Positions 44,051 to 55,417 of a DNA stretch of 64,000 nucleotides are shown here, in pieces; positions within the stretch are counted from its first letter, which is position 1; each line of letters opens with the position of its first letter. Location: positions 58,632-122,631 of the forward strand of contig JAFEBB010000016.1 of the NCBI GenBank assembly GCA_018266075.1, read 5' to 3'. The notes below the pieces were generated by a model. It worked only from the letters and a program-made list of their open reading frames with translations, ran no database searches and was not told the DNA's origin. The translations under genes were made by a program, and so were the position numbers. The stretch is from Deltaproteobacteria bacterium (GTDB taxonomy: Bacteria; Myxococcota; Myxococcia; Myxococcales; SZAS-1).

Positions 44051-46900
44051 TCAACGGCGCTTGCCCACGCCCTCGGCAGCGATGGCCACCCATGGCACGC
44101 GGCCGGCCACCGCGAACTGCGCGCGCGCATCGCTGAGCAGCGCGTCCACCTTCGACGCCTCGCCGTGCGTGCCAGCGAGCGCGCGCGCGAGCATCAGCTC
44201 CGTCAGCCCGAGGTCGAAGTGGTCCGAGGGCAGATTCAACGTCTTCTGCTGCAGCGGCAGGCTCGCCTGGAGCGGCGCGAGCGCCTTCTGGGCCTCGCCG
44301 CGCTCGAGCTCGGCCGCGGCCACCAGCGCAGCCGTGCGCATGCGGCCGGGATCGGCGGCGTCCGCGCCCTCGTGGCACCTGGACGCCGCGTCCGCATCCG
44401 CGCCGAGGAGGTCGAACCGGCGCTCCTCGAGATCCAGCTCGGCCAGCCGCTCCTCGAGCTCGCACACGCCGGGATGCTTGGGCCCGAGCTTTTGCTGGAG
44501 CACGGGCAGCACCTCGCCGAAGTCGCGGCGCGCCTCGGTGAGCTTGCCCAGGTTCTGCTCGGCCTCGGCCACGTTCCCCAGCGCGAACTTGGTGAGCAGC
44601 GACTTCTCCCCGAGCGCACGCAGGATCTCCAAGGCGTGCTTCGCGTCCACCAGCGCCTGCTCCGGGTGGCCCTCGCGCGCCTCGTCGTCAGCGAGGTCGA
44701 GGTAGGCAACGCCGGTGTCGGGGTGGCGCGGGCCGAGCGTGCGCTCGCGGTGCTGAACCGCGAGCCTCGCGTTCTCGGCGGCGCACGGGAGATTCAGGCG
44801 CGCACAGCTCGTTCCCAGCAGGTTGTAGAACCGGCCGAGCATGGGGTCGTCGGGCGGCAGCTCTCGCTGGGCCATGGCCAGGGTCTCGCGGCCGGTGCGA
44901 AGGAACTCGTCATTGCGACGCTGGTGCGCGAGCAAGTCGATATCGGACTGAGCGAGCGGAAGTCGCAGGGACATGGGGTTGCCCTGGCGCTCCACGGCGG
45001 CGCGCACCAGCGGGCGGAAGCGCTCGGCGTCTTCCCAGCGCTCGAAGTTGCCGTACACCGCGAGGAGCTGCACCGCCGCCTGGGCGAAGACCTCGTCGTC
45101 GCGCGACGCCTCCGCCGCCCACATCGCCGATTGCAGCGTCGCCGCCGCTTCGAGCCCCGCGTTGCTCTGCACGCGTCCGAGCTGCAGCGCCGCCTCGGCG
45201 ATGAGCGGCCGGTAGCCGATCTTCTGTGCCTCGGTGAGCGCCGTCTGCGCCACGGGCATCGCCTTCGGATCCTGGCCGGTGTCGTAGAGCGCCTTGGCCC
45301 GGCTGAGCTCGCCGCGCACCGCCTCCACCTGCGCACGCACCGCTGCGTCCGGCGGCGGCACGGTGGCCCGCAGCGCGGCGATGTCGGCGCAGGGCTCGAG
45401 CTCCGAGAGCTTCGCGCTCGCCTCGACCGCGTGGTTCATGGTCGGCGTGTCCGCGTGCGCGAGGATCTGCGTGACGCTCTTCAGCTCGCGCAGCCGCTGA
45501 TCGAGGCAGGTCATGCGCAGGCCCATCACCTCTTCGCTCTGCTCGCCCCGAATCCGCGTGGCCGTGCAGGCGTCGGTGCGCATCGCCACCCAGGCGCCGC
45601 TGTAGCGATCGAGGCGCTCGCGCACGCGGCCGAAGGTGTCCTTGGCGGCGGGCGAGCCGGTGGCGTCGAACGCCGCCTCCACGCTCGAGGCCGTCGCCGA
45701 ATCCCAGACACCGGCGAGGTTCGCCTCTGCGCCCGAGCACAAGCGGCTCTGCCGCGAGCTAAGCACGCCCACCGCGGCCAGCGCCGCGCCGATCGCCAGC
45801 CCGCCGCCGACGACCGACATCCACCGCCGCCGCGCAATCGCGGGATCGCGCTCCAGCTCGGCGAGCAGCGCGTCCATCGACGGAAAGCGCGCCTCGGGCT
45901 TCTCGGCCACCGCGCGCAGGCAGATCCTTCGCAGCCAGGTGGGCACGTGCGAGCCCGCCGGCGGCTCGCCGACCTTCCAGCGCTCGGCCTCGGTGCGCTC
46001 GCGGTACGGCTTCTTGAAGGGCCGCTCGCCGTAGAGCGCCTCGTAGAGCGCCACGCCGAACGCGAACTGATCCACGCGCGCGTCGGCCGCGAGCCCCTCC
46101 CACTGCTCGGGCGCCATGTACGCCGGCGTGCCCACCACCTGGCCCACCTGCGTGAGGTGCTGCTCCAGCGCGGTCTCATAGGGCGCGGGCGCCGTCGACG
46201 GCGGAGGTAGCGTCTCCATCATCGGCCGCGCCAGCCGCGCCAGACCGAAGTCGAGCACGCGCACGCGGCCGTCGCTGCCCACCTGCACGTTGTCCGGCTT
46301 GAAGTCGCGGTGCACCAGGCCTGCGGCGTGCGCAGCGGCGAGACCGGCGCCTGCCGCGCGATACACGTCGAGGATTTCACGCTGTGTGTGGGTGCCCGCG
46401 GCCTTCCAGTTGCGCAGCGTCTGGCCTTCGACCAGCTCCATGGCCACGAAGACGCGATCGCCGCCCAGCGTGCCCACGTCGTGCACCGCGGTGACGTTGG
46501 GATGGCTGAGCTTCGCCAGTGCTTGGGCCTCACGCAGAAGCCAGGCCTGCTCCGCGCCCTTCGCGCTGCCGTCGCGCGTCTGCAGGAGCTTGATGGCGAC
46601 CTTGCGATCCAGCTCCGGATCGTAGGCGGCGTAGACCACGCCCATCGCGCCCTTGCCGAGCACGTCGAGCACGATGTAGCGGCCGATGCTCGCGCCGCGG
46701 TCGAGCACCACCGCACCTTCGTGATCGGCCTTGCCGTGGATGCCCGTGGCCGATTGACCTTCGGCGTTCGCGGCGAGCCGCATCACCTCGGCCGCACAGC
46801 TCACGCACGAGCTCACGTGCTCGCGCGCCTCGGCGTTGGTGTTTGGCCCCTGCGTGCCCTCTGCGAGGGCCTTCAGCTCTTCCGGTCGCGGGTGATCCAC
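44051..46900 (-). CDS. Ser/Thr kinase with N-terminal zinc-finger-like motif and TPR region
   Basis: A 949-residue protein. GTG 46900 is chosen because GGAGGGG sits seven bases upstream. Residues about 18-45 hold an anti-sigma-type zinc site, H-x3-C-x2-C in [12 protein letters not shown]. The kinase spans about 75-335: [25 protein letters not shown] and LDFGLAR are intact. A hydrophobic segment at about 362-385 ([16 protein letters not shown]) is a single transmembrane helix. The large C-terminal part (about 400-949) is helical and Ala/Leu-rich in TPR fashion and would lie outside the membrane. The plan fits a receptor kinase in which the TPR part senses a protein partner. Confidence 0.9.
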   Translation of the reverse strand: MDHPRPEELKALAEGTQGPNTNAEAREHVSSCVSCAAEVMRLAANAEGQSATGIHGKADHEGAVVLDRGASIGRYIVLDVLGKGAMGVVYAAYDPELDRKVAIKLLQTRDGSAKGAEQAWLLREAQALAKLSHPNVTAVHDVGTLGGDRVFVAMELVEGQTLRNWKAAGTHTQREILDVYRAAGAGLAAAHAAGLVHRDFKPDNVQVGSDGRVRVLDFGLARLARPMMETLPPPSTAPAPYETALEQHLTQVGQVVGTPAYMAPEQWEGLAADARVDQFAFGVALYEALYGERPFKKPYRERTEAERWKVGEPPAGSHVPTWLRRICLRAVAEKPEARFPSMDALLAELERDPAIARRRWMSVVGGGLAIGAALAAVGVLSSRQSRLCSGAEANLAGVWDSATASSVEAAFDATGSPAAKDTFGRVRERLDRYSGAWVAMRTDACTATRIRGEQSEEVMGLRMTCLDQRLRELKSVTQILAHADTPTMNHAVEASAKLSELEPCADIAALRATVPPPDAAVRAQVEAVRGELSRAKALYDTGQDPKAMPVAQTALTEAQKIGYRPLIAEAALQLGRVQSNAGLEAAATLQSAMWAAEASRDDEVFAQAAVQLLAVYGNFERWEDAERFRPLVRAAVERQGNPMSLRLPLAQSDIDLLAHQRRNDEFLRTGRETLAMAQRELPPDDPMLGRFYNLLGTSCARLNLPCAAENARLAVQHRERTLGPRHPDTGVAYLDLADDEAREGHPEQALVDAKHALEILRALGEKSLLTKFALGNVAEAEQNLGKLTEARRDFGEVLPVLQQKLGPKHPGVCELEERLAELDLEERRFDLLGADADAASRCHEGADAADPGRMRTAALVAAAELERGEAQKALAPLQASLPLQQKTLNLPSDHFDLGLTELMLARALAGTHGEASKVDALLSDARAQFAVAGRVPWVAIAAEGVGKRR

Positions 46901-47009
46901 GCGTGCCCCTCCGGGATGAGCAACCGGCCCAGTGTAGCCAAAGCCACACCCCCGAAATGCGAGCGAGTGAGCGTGCGCCGGCAAGCCCTGGGCTTGCTAT
47001 GAAGGGGCC

Positions 47010-48668
47010 ATGGGGACTGACTTCGACTACGACTTCGCTGTGGTGGGCTCCGGCTTCGGCGGCAGCGTCTCGGCGCTGCGGCTCGCGGAGAAGGGCTACT
47101 CGGTGGCGGTGCTCGAGCGCGGCAAGCGCTTCGGACCGAACGACTTCGCCAAGACCAACTGGGACCTGCGCAAGTACCTCTGGCTGCCCGCGCTGAAGAT
47201 GTTCGGCATCCAGAACATGGCGCTCTTCAAGAACGTGCTCGTGCTCTCCGGCACCGGTGTGGGCGGCGGCTCGCTGGTGTACGCGAACACGCTGCTCGAG
47301 CCGACGGACGCGTTCTTCAACTCGCCGCAGTGGAGCGACCTCGCCGATTGGCGCAAGGAGCTCGCGCCCCACTACGCGACGGCGAAGCGTATGCTGGGCG
47401 TGACGCGCAACCCGCACCTCACCAACGTGGACCAGAAGCTCCGCGAGGTGGCGCAGGAGATGGGCAAGGGCGAGAGCTTCCACCCCGTGGACGTCGCGGT
47501 CTTCTTTGGCAAGGAAGGCGAAGCGGGCAAGACCGTGAACGACCCGTTCTTCGGCGGCGCCGGCCCTGCGCGCGCGGGCTGCGTGCAGTGCGGCGGCTGC
47601 ATGGTGGGCTGCCGCTACAACGCCAAGAACACGCTCGACAAGAACTACCTCTTCTTCGCCGAGAAGCTGGGCGCGCAGATCATCCCCGAGACGAACGTCG
47701 TCGATCTCAAGCCCATCCCCGGCGGCGGCTTCGAGGTGCACACCGAGAAGTCGACCTCGTGGTTCGGTGAGAAGAAGGTCATCCGCGCGCGCAACGTGGT
47801 GCTCTCCGCCGGCGTGCTGGGCACGGTGAACCTGCTCCTCAAGTGCAAGACCTCGGGCTCGCTGCCGGAGCTCTCGGACCAGCTCGGCCACGAGGTGCGC
47901 ACCAACTCCGAGGCGCTCGTCGGGCTCACCACGCGCGACAAGAAGCAAGACTTCTCGCAGGGCATCGCCATCACCTCGGGCTTCTTCCCCGAGCCGAACA
48001 CGCACGTGGAGCCGGTGCGCTACCCGAGCGGCAGCTCCTTCATGCGCACGCTCGCCGCGCCCATGGCCGACGCCGGGAACTGGTTCACCCGGCCCATGAA
48101 GATGCTGGCCGCGACGGTGTTCCACCCCATCGACAGCTTGCGCCTGCTCTTCAACGGCCGCTGGGCGGAGAGCACCATCATCCTGCTCGTGATGCAGGAC
48201 ATCGATAACAAGATGCGCTTCAAGCTCGGGCGCAACCTCTTCACCCTCTTCCGTAAGCGCATGACCACCGACACCTCCGGCAGCCTCAAGGTGCCCAGCT
48301 ACATCGCCGCCGGACACGTGGTCGCGCGCGCGCTCGCGCAGAAGGTGGACGCCATTCCGCAGAGCGCGGTCAACGAGGTGATGCTGCAGATCCCCACGAC
48401 GGCGCACATCCTCGGCGGCTGCGGCATCGGCAAGGACCCGAGCCACGGGGTCATCGACACCAACCACCAGGTATTCAACTACCCGGGCCTCTACGTGTGC
48501 GACGGCTCCGTCATCCCCGCGAACCTGGGTGTGAACCCCAGCCTCACCATCACCGCCATGAGCGAGCGCGCCATGAGCAAGGTGCCGGTGAAGGACACCC
48601 TGCGCGATCTGCCGCCGCAAGCGCGGCCGGCGAACGTCTCGGCGCCGTCGCAACCGGCGGCGGGCTGA
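47010..48668 (+). CDS. GMC-family FAD oxidoreductase (cholesterol-oxidase-like)
   Basis: A 552-residue flavoenzyme. The start DYDFAVVGSGFGGSVSALRLA is the FAD Rossmann motif, followed by VLERG and GTGVGGGSLVYANTLL. A Cys cluster CVQCGGCMVGCRYNAKN is present, as in the GMC clade that includes cholesterol oxidases. The C-terminal motif has the active-site TAHILGGCG and VCDGSVIPANLGVNPSLT. It oxidises an alcohol group of an unknown, probably hydrophobic substrate. No signal peptide is seen. It is divergent from the zinc-finger kinase gene with about 110 bases between. Confidence 0.88.
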   Translation: MGTDFDYDFAVVGSGFGGSVSALRLAEKGYSVAVLERGKRFGPNDFAKTNWDLRKYLWLPALKMFGIQNMALFKNVLVLSGTGVGGGSLVYANTLLEPTDAFFNSPQWSDLADWRKELAPHYATAKRMLGVTRNPHLTNVDQKLREVAQEMGKGESFHPVDVAVFFGKEGEAGKTVNDPFFGGAGPARAGCVQCGGCMVGCRYNAKNTLDKNYLFFAEKLGAQIIPETNVVDLKPIPGGGFEVHTEKSTSWFGEKKVIRARNVVLSAGVLGTVNLLLKCKTSGSLPELSDQLGHEVRTNSEALVGLTTRDKKQDFSQGIAITSGFFPEPNTHVEPVRYPSGSSFMRTLAAPMADAGNWFTRPMKMLAATVFHPIDSLRLLFNGRWAESTIILLVMQDIDNKMRFKLGRNLFTLFRKRMTTDTSGSLKVPSYIAAGHVVARALAQKVDAIPQSAVNEVMLQIPTTAHILGGCGIGKDPSHGVIDTNHQVFNYPGLYVCDGSVIPANLGVNPSLTITAMSERAMSKVPVKDTLRDLPPQARPANVSAPSQPAAG

Positions 48669-48829
48669 CACCCCGCTCCGCTGTCCCGAAAATCGTGCGC
48701 GCCTGACGCGACGGGCGCGCGTGCTTGTCGCCGCGCCACGTCGTGCACGGGCGCCCGCTGAGCGAGCGGCGCGCTCCTTGCTCCACGTCTGCCTGGGCTC
48801 GGCGGGGTGCGCGGCGGCGGCGCGCGAAC

Positions 48830-50647
<1,818 letters not shown>

Positions 50648-50674
50648 GTTGAGGCCCGTGGGACACTCGGGGCG

Positions 50675-51442
50675 ATGCGCGCCTCGTCGCTCACGATCCT
50701 TCTCGGACCGGCGCTGTACGCCGCGCTCGCGCTCGCACTCGTGGGGCGCCTGCCCGCGCTGGAGGACGCGATGGGGCTCGTGCTCGCGTGCGCGCTCTTC
50801 TCGGCTGCGGCGATCGGCGCCATGGCCGTCGGTGCGCGGGCCAAGCTGGAGATGAACGCCGCAGCGCTCGTGGGGCTCGGGGCGGTGGTGGGTGCGCTGT
50901 TGGCCACGAACAGCGCGCTGCACGCGTCGCTGGTGCTGGTGGCCGCGCTCGGGCTCGGCGCAGCGTTCGCGGCGTGGGTGGAGCCCAGGCTCTCGGACCT
51001 GTCGGTGGTGGTGACGGCCGCGGTGTGCCTGGCGCTCTTCGATTTCTGGAGCGTGAAGTTCGGGCCTGCGCACCACGCCGCGACGGGCGGCTTTCTGCAG
51101 CGGCTGCTGCTCGACGTGCCCGCGCCCGACGGCTGGACGCGCTTTCTGGGCATCTCGGATCTGCTGGTGATCGCGCTGCTCGCGGAGCTGGGCGCGCGTC
51201 GTGGGATCGGGCGCGCGCGCGTGTTCGGCGCGGGATTGCTCGCGCTGTGGGCGTCGCTCGCGCAGGCCTACGTCACGCGCGGAGCGGCGCCGGCGCTGCC
51301 GTGGATCGGCGCGCTCTTCGCGCTCGCGGCGTGGAAGCTCGTGCGCCCGGGACGCGACGGCTGGCTGCGCACGGCTCGCTGGAGCGGGATCACCGTCGCG
51401 GTGCTCGCTGTGGCGACGGTGGTCGTGCGGCTGCGCGCCTGA
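50675..51442 (+). CDS. hypothetical polytopic membrane protein
   Basis: A 255-residue, strongly hydrophobic protein with about eight predicted helices (for example LLGPALYAALALALVG, LLVIALLAELGA and ITVAVLAVATVVV). It begins MRASSLTILLG 27 bases after the kinase gene and could be co-transcribed with it. No family is recognised. Composition (Ala, Leu, Val, Gly) is normal for an inner-membrane protein. Confidence 0.72.
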   Translation: MRASSLTILLGPALYAALALALVGRLPALEDAMGLVLACALFSAAAIGAMAVGARAKLEMNAAALVGLGAVVGALLATNSALHASLVLVAALGLGAAFAAWVEPRLSDLSVVVTAAVCLALFDFWSVKFGPAHHAATGGFLQRLLLDVPAPDGWTRFLGISDLLVIALLAELGARRGIGRARVFGAGLLALWASLAQAYVTRGAAPALPWIGALFALAAWKLVRPGRDGWLRTARWSGITVAVLAVATVVVRLRA

Positions 51443-51445
51443 GGG

Positions 51446-54400
51446 CTACTGCGCGAGCTCCATCTGCTGCTGCTGCGCCTGGTCCACGGCGGCCGTGAAC
51501 TTCACGAACTCCGGGTACGCCTTCGGGAAGACGCGGCCCTGGTTGAGCGTCGACACCTCGTCGAGCACGAGCGTGTTCTGCTCCACGCGCGCGGCGCGCT
51601 TGTACGCCCCGAACGGCGTCTGGATGTTCGCGGGATCGCCGAGCACCGTGGCCTTGAAGCCGGTCGGCAGATCAATCCGCACCTCGCTCTGCGAGCTCTC
51701 GTTGCCGCCGATCAACAGCGGCGTCGTCCGCTGCGCCAGCGCGATGAAGCGCTGCCCCAGCGAGAGCGGGAAGATCGGCGTGGCCAGCACCAGCTTGCCC
51801 GTCTCCGCGCGCGCGAAGTGCGGCGAGGTGAACTTGTAGTTGAGCGTGAGCGGCGCACCGCAGGCCTGCTGCGTGTCGACGGTGAGCGTCTCCAGCGCCG
51901 CGCCCCGGAAGCTCCTCGAGAGCGCGACTTCAACAGCCTGCTTGCGCTGCAGCTCGTCGAAGCGCTCCAGCGCCTGGCGCAGGTACGCCGCCTCGTAGCC
52001 GGCGTACACCTCCGACCCCTCGCCGACGACGTTGCCCTGCGCATCCAGCGTGAGGTGCAGCTTCACCTGCTTGGGCGCGTCGGGCGGTGCGGGCGGCGTC
52101 TTCACCAACTGCAGCACCTCGCCGGGCTCGGGCAGGATCACCGCCTCGCGGTCGCCGGCGACCTGGTCGGGCAGCGTGCCGAACGGCCCATAGCGCACGC
52201 TGGGATCGAGCCAGAGCGAGGGCTGGTCGGGCAGGTCCACCTTGAGCACCGGGTACGTGTAGAGGTCGGTGTTGGGGAACAGGTACGTCGAGGGATCCGC
52301 GGCGAGCGGCCGCACCAGCGCGATCCGCGACGAGATGCCGAGCGCCTTGAGCGCGCCCTTGAGCAGCCAGAGCCGGCTCCCGCGCTCGCGCGCCAAGGTG
52401 AGCGCCGCGCGATCGTTGATGTCGTTGGCCTCGCCCTTGATCTTGTCGCTCACCGCCGTGAACAGCGCGCGCACCGCTTCGATGCCCACCGCGTCCTTCG
52501 CGGCCGCGTGCGCGAACTGCGCCACCTCGAGCGTGGGCGCGTCGCGGCCGACGATGCTGTCGGCGAAGGGCCAGAGCGCATCGATCGCGGACGCGCCGGT
52601 GCCGGCCTGCATGAACGGCAGGTACTCGTTGCCGCCCGGCGAGTTCGGCTCGGGGATGAAGAGCGGCACCTGGTGCGCCTCGTGGTGCACCACGAAGTGA
52701 TCGCCTTCCTTCTTGGGCGTGGGCGCGTCCATGTTGTGCGCGTCGACCTGCACGCCGCCCTCGGCCGGCGCCTCCACGGTGTACGTGGAGAAGAAGAGCG
52801 GCGACTCCGCGATGCGGAAGTAGAACGGCACGCTCGACCAGCCCGGCTCCGCGGGCGAGCGCGGCGGTGTGGCGCCCAGGTACTCGATGTCCACGTAGTC
52901 GCCCACCTGCACGTCCGGAAGGCTCACGCCCTCCTTGTCGCCGAGCGCCTCGGGCTCGAGCACGCGACCATCCTTCTTGATGGTCGCGAGCCGCAAGATG
53001 ACCGCGCCCTGCGGCAGGTGCTGCTCCGCGAGCTGGGGGATGCCGCGCTGATCGATCACCTGCGCGATGGTGTGGATGCGCTCGAGCTGCGTGCCGTCGG
53101 GCAGCACCTTCACGCCCGCGAGGTCGAGCACGTACGCGCTCGCCGCGCTCGCGAGGCCCTCGGGCTTGGGCGCCTTCTCGAAGTCGGCGATGACCTGCTT
53201 CGAATCCACCGCGAAGTTGTCGAGCAGGTCGTGCCCTTCAGCGAGCGCGAGCTGGCGACGCAGCATCAAGTCCGCGCCGTCGAGCGCGAGCGCCGCGCGT
53301 TTCTGGTCCAGCGCGCCCGTGGCGTTGCCCTGGAGCGTGAGAATGTCCGCGAGCTGCTTGTGCAGGTCGGCGTTGCGCGGCCAGATCGGGAACTGCTCGC
53401 GGATCACCTTCTCCGCTTCGGGATAGCGCCGCGCGGACACGTACACCTGCGCCAGCTCCGATGCCGTCCGCCAGCTCGCGGGCGCGCGCTCGGCGCGCTG
53501 CAGCTCCACCTTCTCCGCCATCGCCAGATCGCCGCGGGCGCGCGCGAGCTCAGCTTGCCGCTCCAGCCCGTCGGGACACGCCACCAGCTCCTTGATGAGC
53601 GCGTCGGACTCGGCCACGGCCTCGCGGCGGCGCGCGAGGTCATAGCGGAGCTCCACGCCATCGCAGTAGCCCGGGAAGCGCTCGATGGAACGCTTCGCCT
53701 CCTGGTCCGCGAGCGCGTCGAGGCCGCGGGCGAGCGCGAGCCGGCCGAGGTTCAGCGAGACCATCGCCGAGCGCGGCGCGGCGGCGTCGGCCTTCGACAT
53801 CGCCACCTTCGCGTCGTCGAACTGCTCCGCGTCGCGAGCCTGGCCTGCGCGCAGCAGCCACGCGGCGGCGTCGGTGCCGTCCTGCTGCGTGGCGGCCTCG
53901 AGGTCGCGACCGGCGCGTCCCTTGGCGGTTCGATCGGGCAGGCTGTGGTCGCTGAGCGTGGCTTGCGCCCGCAGCTCCAGCATCGGCGCGGTCGCGGGGT
54001 ACGGATCCACGCCGGCGAGCAGCGTCTTGCTGCCCTCGATGTCGCGCGTGAGCCCATCGCGCGCGGACAAGTAGGTGGCGGTGAGCTTGCCCACCTCGGG
54101 CGCGAGCTCGCCGAAGAGCTCGCGGGTGGTCACCGGCATCGGCTTGGTGCCGTCGTCCGCCACCACCGGCGCCGCGCCCGGCGGCGGTCCGCTCGCCGCG
54201 TGGAACTTGAAGTCCTCCGCGCCGCCGTCCGCGCGGAGCACGTATACCGAGACCTGTCCGCCGTCGGAGCGCGAGAGCTTGAGCATCAGCCGGTGCGCGC
54301 CCGGCGTGAGCGGCACCGACGCCGCGTGCTGCAGCCCCTCGAGGGACTCGGGCTGGCGGGTGATGAGCTTCTGCCCGTCGACCCAGAGCATGTGCGGCGC

Positions 54401-55180
54401 CGCGCCGACGGTCTCCACCACGTAGTCGCCGCCCTGCGCCGAGAAGTCGGACACGAAATAGAAGATGTCGCCGCGCTCGGGCTCGCCGGTGAGCCGCACG
54501 TCGCCCGTGGGATAGCGGATGGTGCGTGTGTGCACTTCGCCGACGGGCGTGGCGTACCTCTCGTCGAGCGCGTCCTTCTGCTCGGGCGGGAACACCTTCG
54601 CGAAGTCGAGGACGTGCAGCGCGCCCAGCGGCCCGGCCACTGCGTACTCGCCCACGGCGCCTGCCTCGGCGAAGCGCGCGGCCCAGCTCGCGTCGCCGCG
54701 GAGCTCCGCCGCCCGCGCGACCACCAACCGACACGAGAGCGCCACCGCCGGAGAGGCCTTGGTCTTCAAGATGCCCTGCGCGCCCTCGGCGAGCTGCGCG
54801 TCGAGCTGCGGCGACTGGCCCATGAGATCGAACATCACATGCGCGCCCACGCGCCCCAGCGGATCGTTCGCCCCCACCGTGGCCAGGCGGATGGCGAGCC
54901 TTCCGCGCGCGGCGAGGTCGAGGTCGCGCCGCGCCAGCTCTTGCTGGCCCGCGAGGCTGACCAGGTCGTCGGTGCTGTTGCCGAAGAGCTCGCGCGCCTG
55001 CGCGGCGTTGCCCTCGGCCAGGTAGCGATACCAACCCGCGAGCGCGCGCTCATGCGTGGTACCGCCGCCGGCCTTGACCGCCTCGAGGGCGTCGGCGACC
55101 GGGCCTTCGCCTGCGGTCTCGGTGGTGGTGCACGCAGCGATGACCAAAAGACACACGGCGAGCGCGCGATTGCGGGGCAT
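51446..55180 (-). CDS. large lipoprotein with TPR region, DUF3857 and degenerate transglutaminase domain
   Basis: A 1,244-residue lipoprotein starting at 55180 with lipobox VIAAC. Residues about 25-620 are helical and TPR-like, interrupted by a beta module near 200-330 (GGQVSVYVLRADGG). Residues about 695-830 form a DUF3857 domain (THIAQVIDQRG-like LERIHTIAQVIDQRG). Residues about 875-1000 have the transglutaminase-like layout (VRALFTAVSDKIKGEAND ... RLWLLKGALKALGI ... SLWLDPS), but the catalytic Cys and His positions are occupied by other residues, so it is probably inactive and structural. A beta-sandwich C-terminus follows. It is divergent from the HEAT-repeat gene. Confidence 0.85.
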   Translation of the reverse strand: MPRNRALAVCLLVIAACTTTETAGEGPVADALEAVKAGGGTTHERALAGWYRYLAEGNAAQARELFGNSTDDLVSLAGQQELARRDLDLAARGRLAIRLATVGANDPLGRVGAHVMFDLMGQSPQLDAQLAEGAQGILKTKASPAVALSCRLVVARAAELRGDASWAARFAEAGAVGEYAVAGPLGALHVLDFAKVFPPEQKDALDERYATPVGEVHTRTIRYPTGDVRLTGEPERGDIFYFVSDFSAQGGDYVVETVGAAPHMLWVDGQKLITRQPESLEGLQHAASVPLTPGAHRLMLKLSRSDGGQVSVYVLRADGGAEDFKFHAASGPPPGAAPVVADDGTKPMPVTTRELFGELAPEVGKLTATYLSARDGLTRDIEGSKTLLAGVDPYPATAPMLELRAQATLSDHSLPDRTAKGRAGRDLEAATQQDGTDAAAWLLRAGQARDAEQFDDAKVAMSKADAAAPRSAMVSLNLGRLALARGLDALADQEAKRSIERFPGYCDGVELRYDLARRREAVAESDALIKELVACPDGLERQAELARARGDLAMAEKVELQRAERAPASWRTASELAQVYVSARRYPEAEKVIREQFPIWPRNADLHKQLADILTLQGNATGALDQKRAALALDGADLMLRRQLALAEGHDLLDNFAVDSKQVIADFEKAPKPEGLASAASAYVLDLAGVKVLPDGTQLERIHTIAQVIDQRGIPQLAEQHLPQGAVILRLATIKKDGRVLEPEALGDKEGVSLPDVQVGDYVDIEYLGATPPRSPAEPGWSSVPFYFRIAESPLFFSTYTVEAPAEGGVQVDAHNMDAPTPKKEGDHFVVHHEAHQVPLFIPEPNSPGGNEYLPFMQAGTGASAIDALWPFADSIVGRDAPTLEVAQFAHAAAKDAVGIEAVRALFTAVSDKIKGEANDINDRAALTLARERGSRLWLLKGALKALGISSRIALVRPLAADPSTYLFPNTDLYTYPVLKVDLPDQPSLWLDPSVRYGPFGTLPDQVAGDREAVILPEPGEVLQLVKTPPAPPDAPKQVKLHLTLDAQGNVVGEGSEVYAGYEAAYLRQALERFDELQRKQAVEVALSRSFRGAALETLTVDTQQACGAPLTLNYKFTSPHFARAETGKLVLATPIFPLSLGQRFIALAQRTTPLLIGGNESSQSEVRIDLPTGFKATVLGDPANIQTPFGAYKRAARVEQNTLVLDEVSTLNQGRVFPKAYPEFVKFTAAVDQAQQQQMELAQ

Positions 55181-55269
55181 GCGCGGGATGCTAGCCACGG
55201 TCCGCAGATGCGCCACGAGAATCGTATCGACCGGTTCTGGACCCAAACGTCAATGTTCTCGATCGCTTG

Positions 55270-55293
55270 GATCACATCGACTGAAATGTGATC
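55270..55293. promoter_or_regulatory. inverted half-sites GATCACAT-N8-ATGTGATC
   Basis: GATCACAT (55270-55277) and ATGTGATC (55286-55293) are perfectly complementary across eight bases. It lies in the shared region of the two divergent genes, about 20 bases upstream of a TTGACG -35-like hexamer (minus strand, 55248-55253) for the DUF3857 lipoprotein gene. The same half-site recurs at 55386-55401. Confidence 0.55.
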
Positions 55294-55344
55294 ATGCGAG
55301 CGTGGAAGCTCGCGGATCCTCCTGCGATTTTCCAAAGGTGGGGG

Positions 55345-55401
55345 TTTACAGACACGTAGCAATGTCCTACAGTGCGCGCCATTGATCACATTCCAATGTG
55401 A
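55345..55401 (+). promoter_or_regulatory. promoter and operator of the HEAT-repeat gene
   Basis: -35 TTTACA (55345-55350) and -10 TACAGT (55368-55373) with 17-base spacing point to a start near 55380. The perfect palindrome TCACATT-CC-AATGTGA (55386-55401) begins a few bases downstream, where a bound protein would block transcription. The gene starts at 55418. Confidence 0.58.
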
Positions 55402-55417
55402 GCCGGGGGTGGGCGCG

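Noticed and set aside
51818..55291. An 1,157-codon plus-strand frame opposite the DUF3857 lipoprotein gene
   Set aside because: Composition is Arg/Leu/Glu-rich with no family signal, while the minus-strand product has lipobox, TPR and DUF3857 features.
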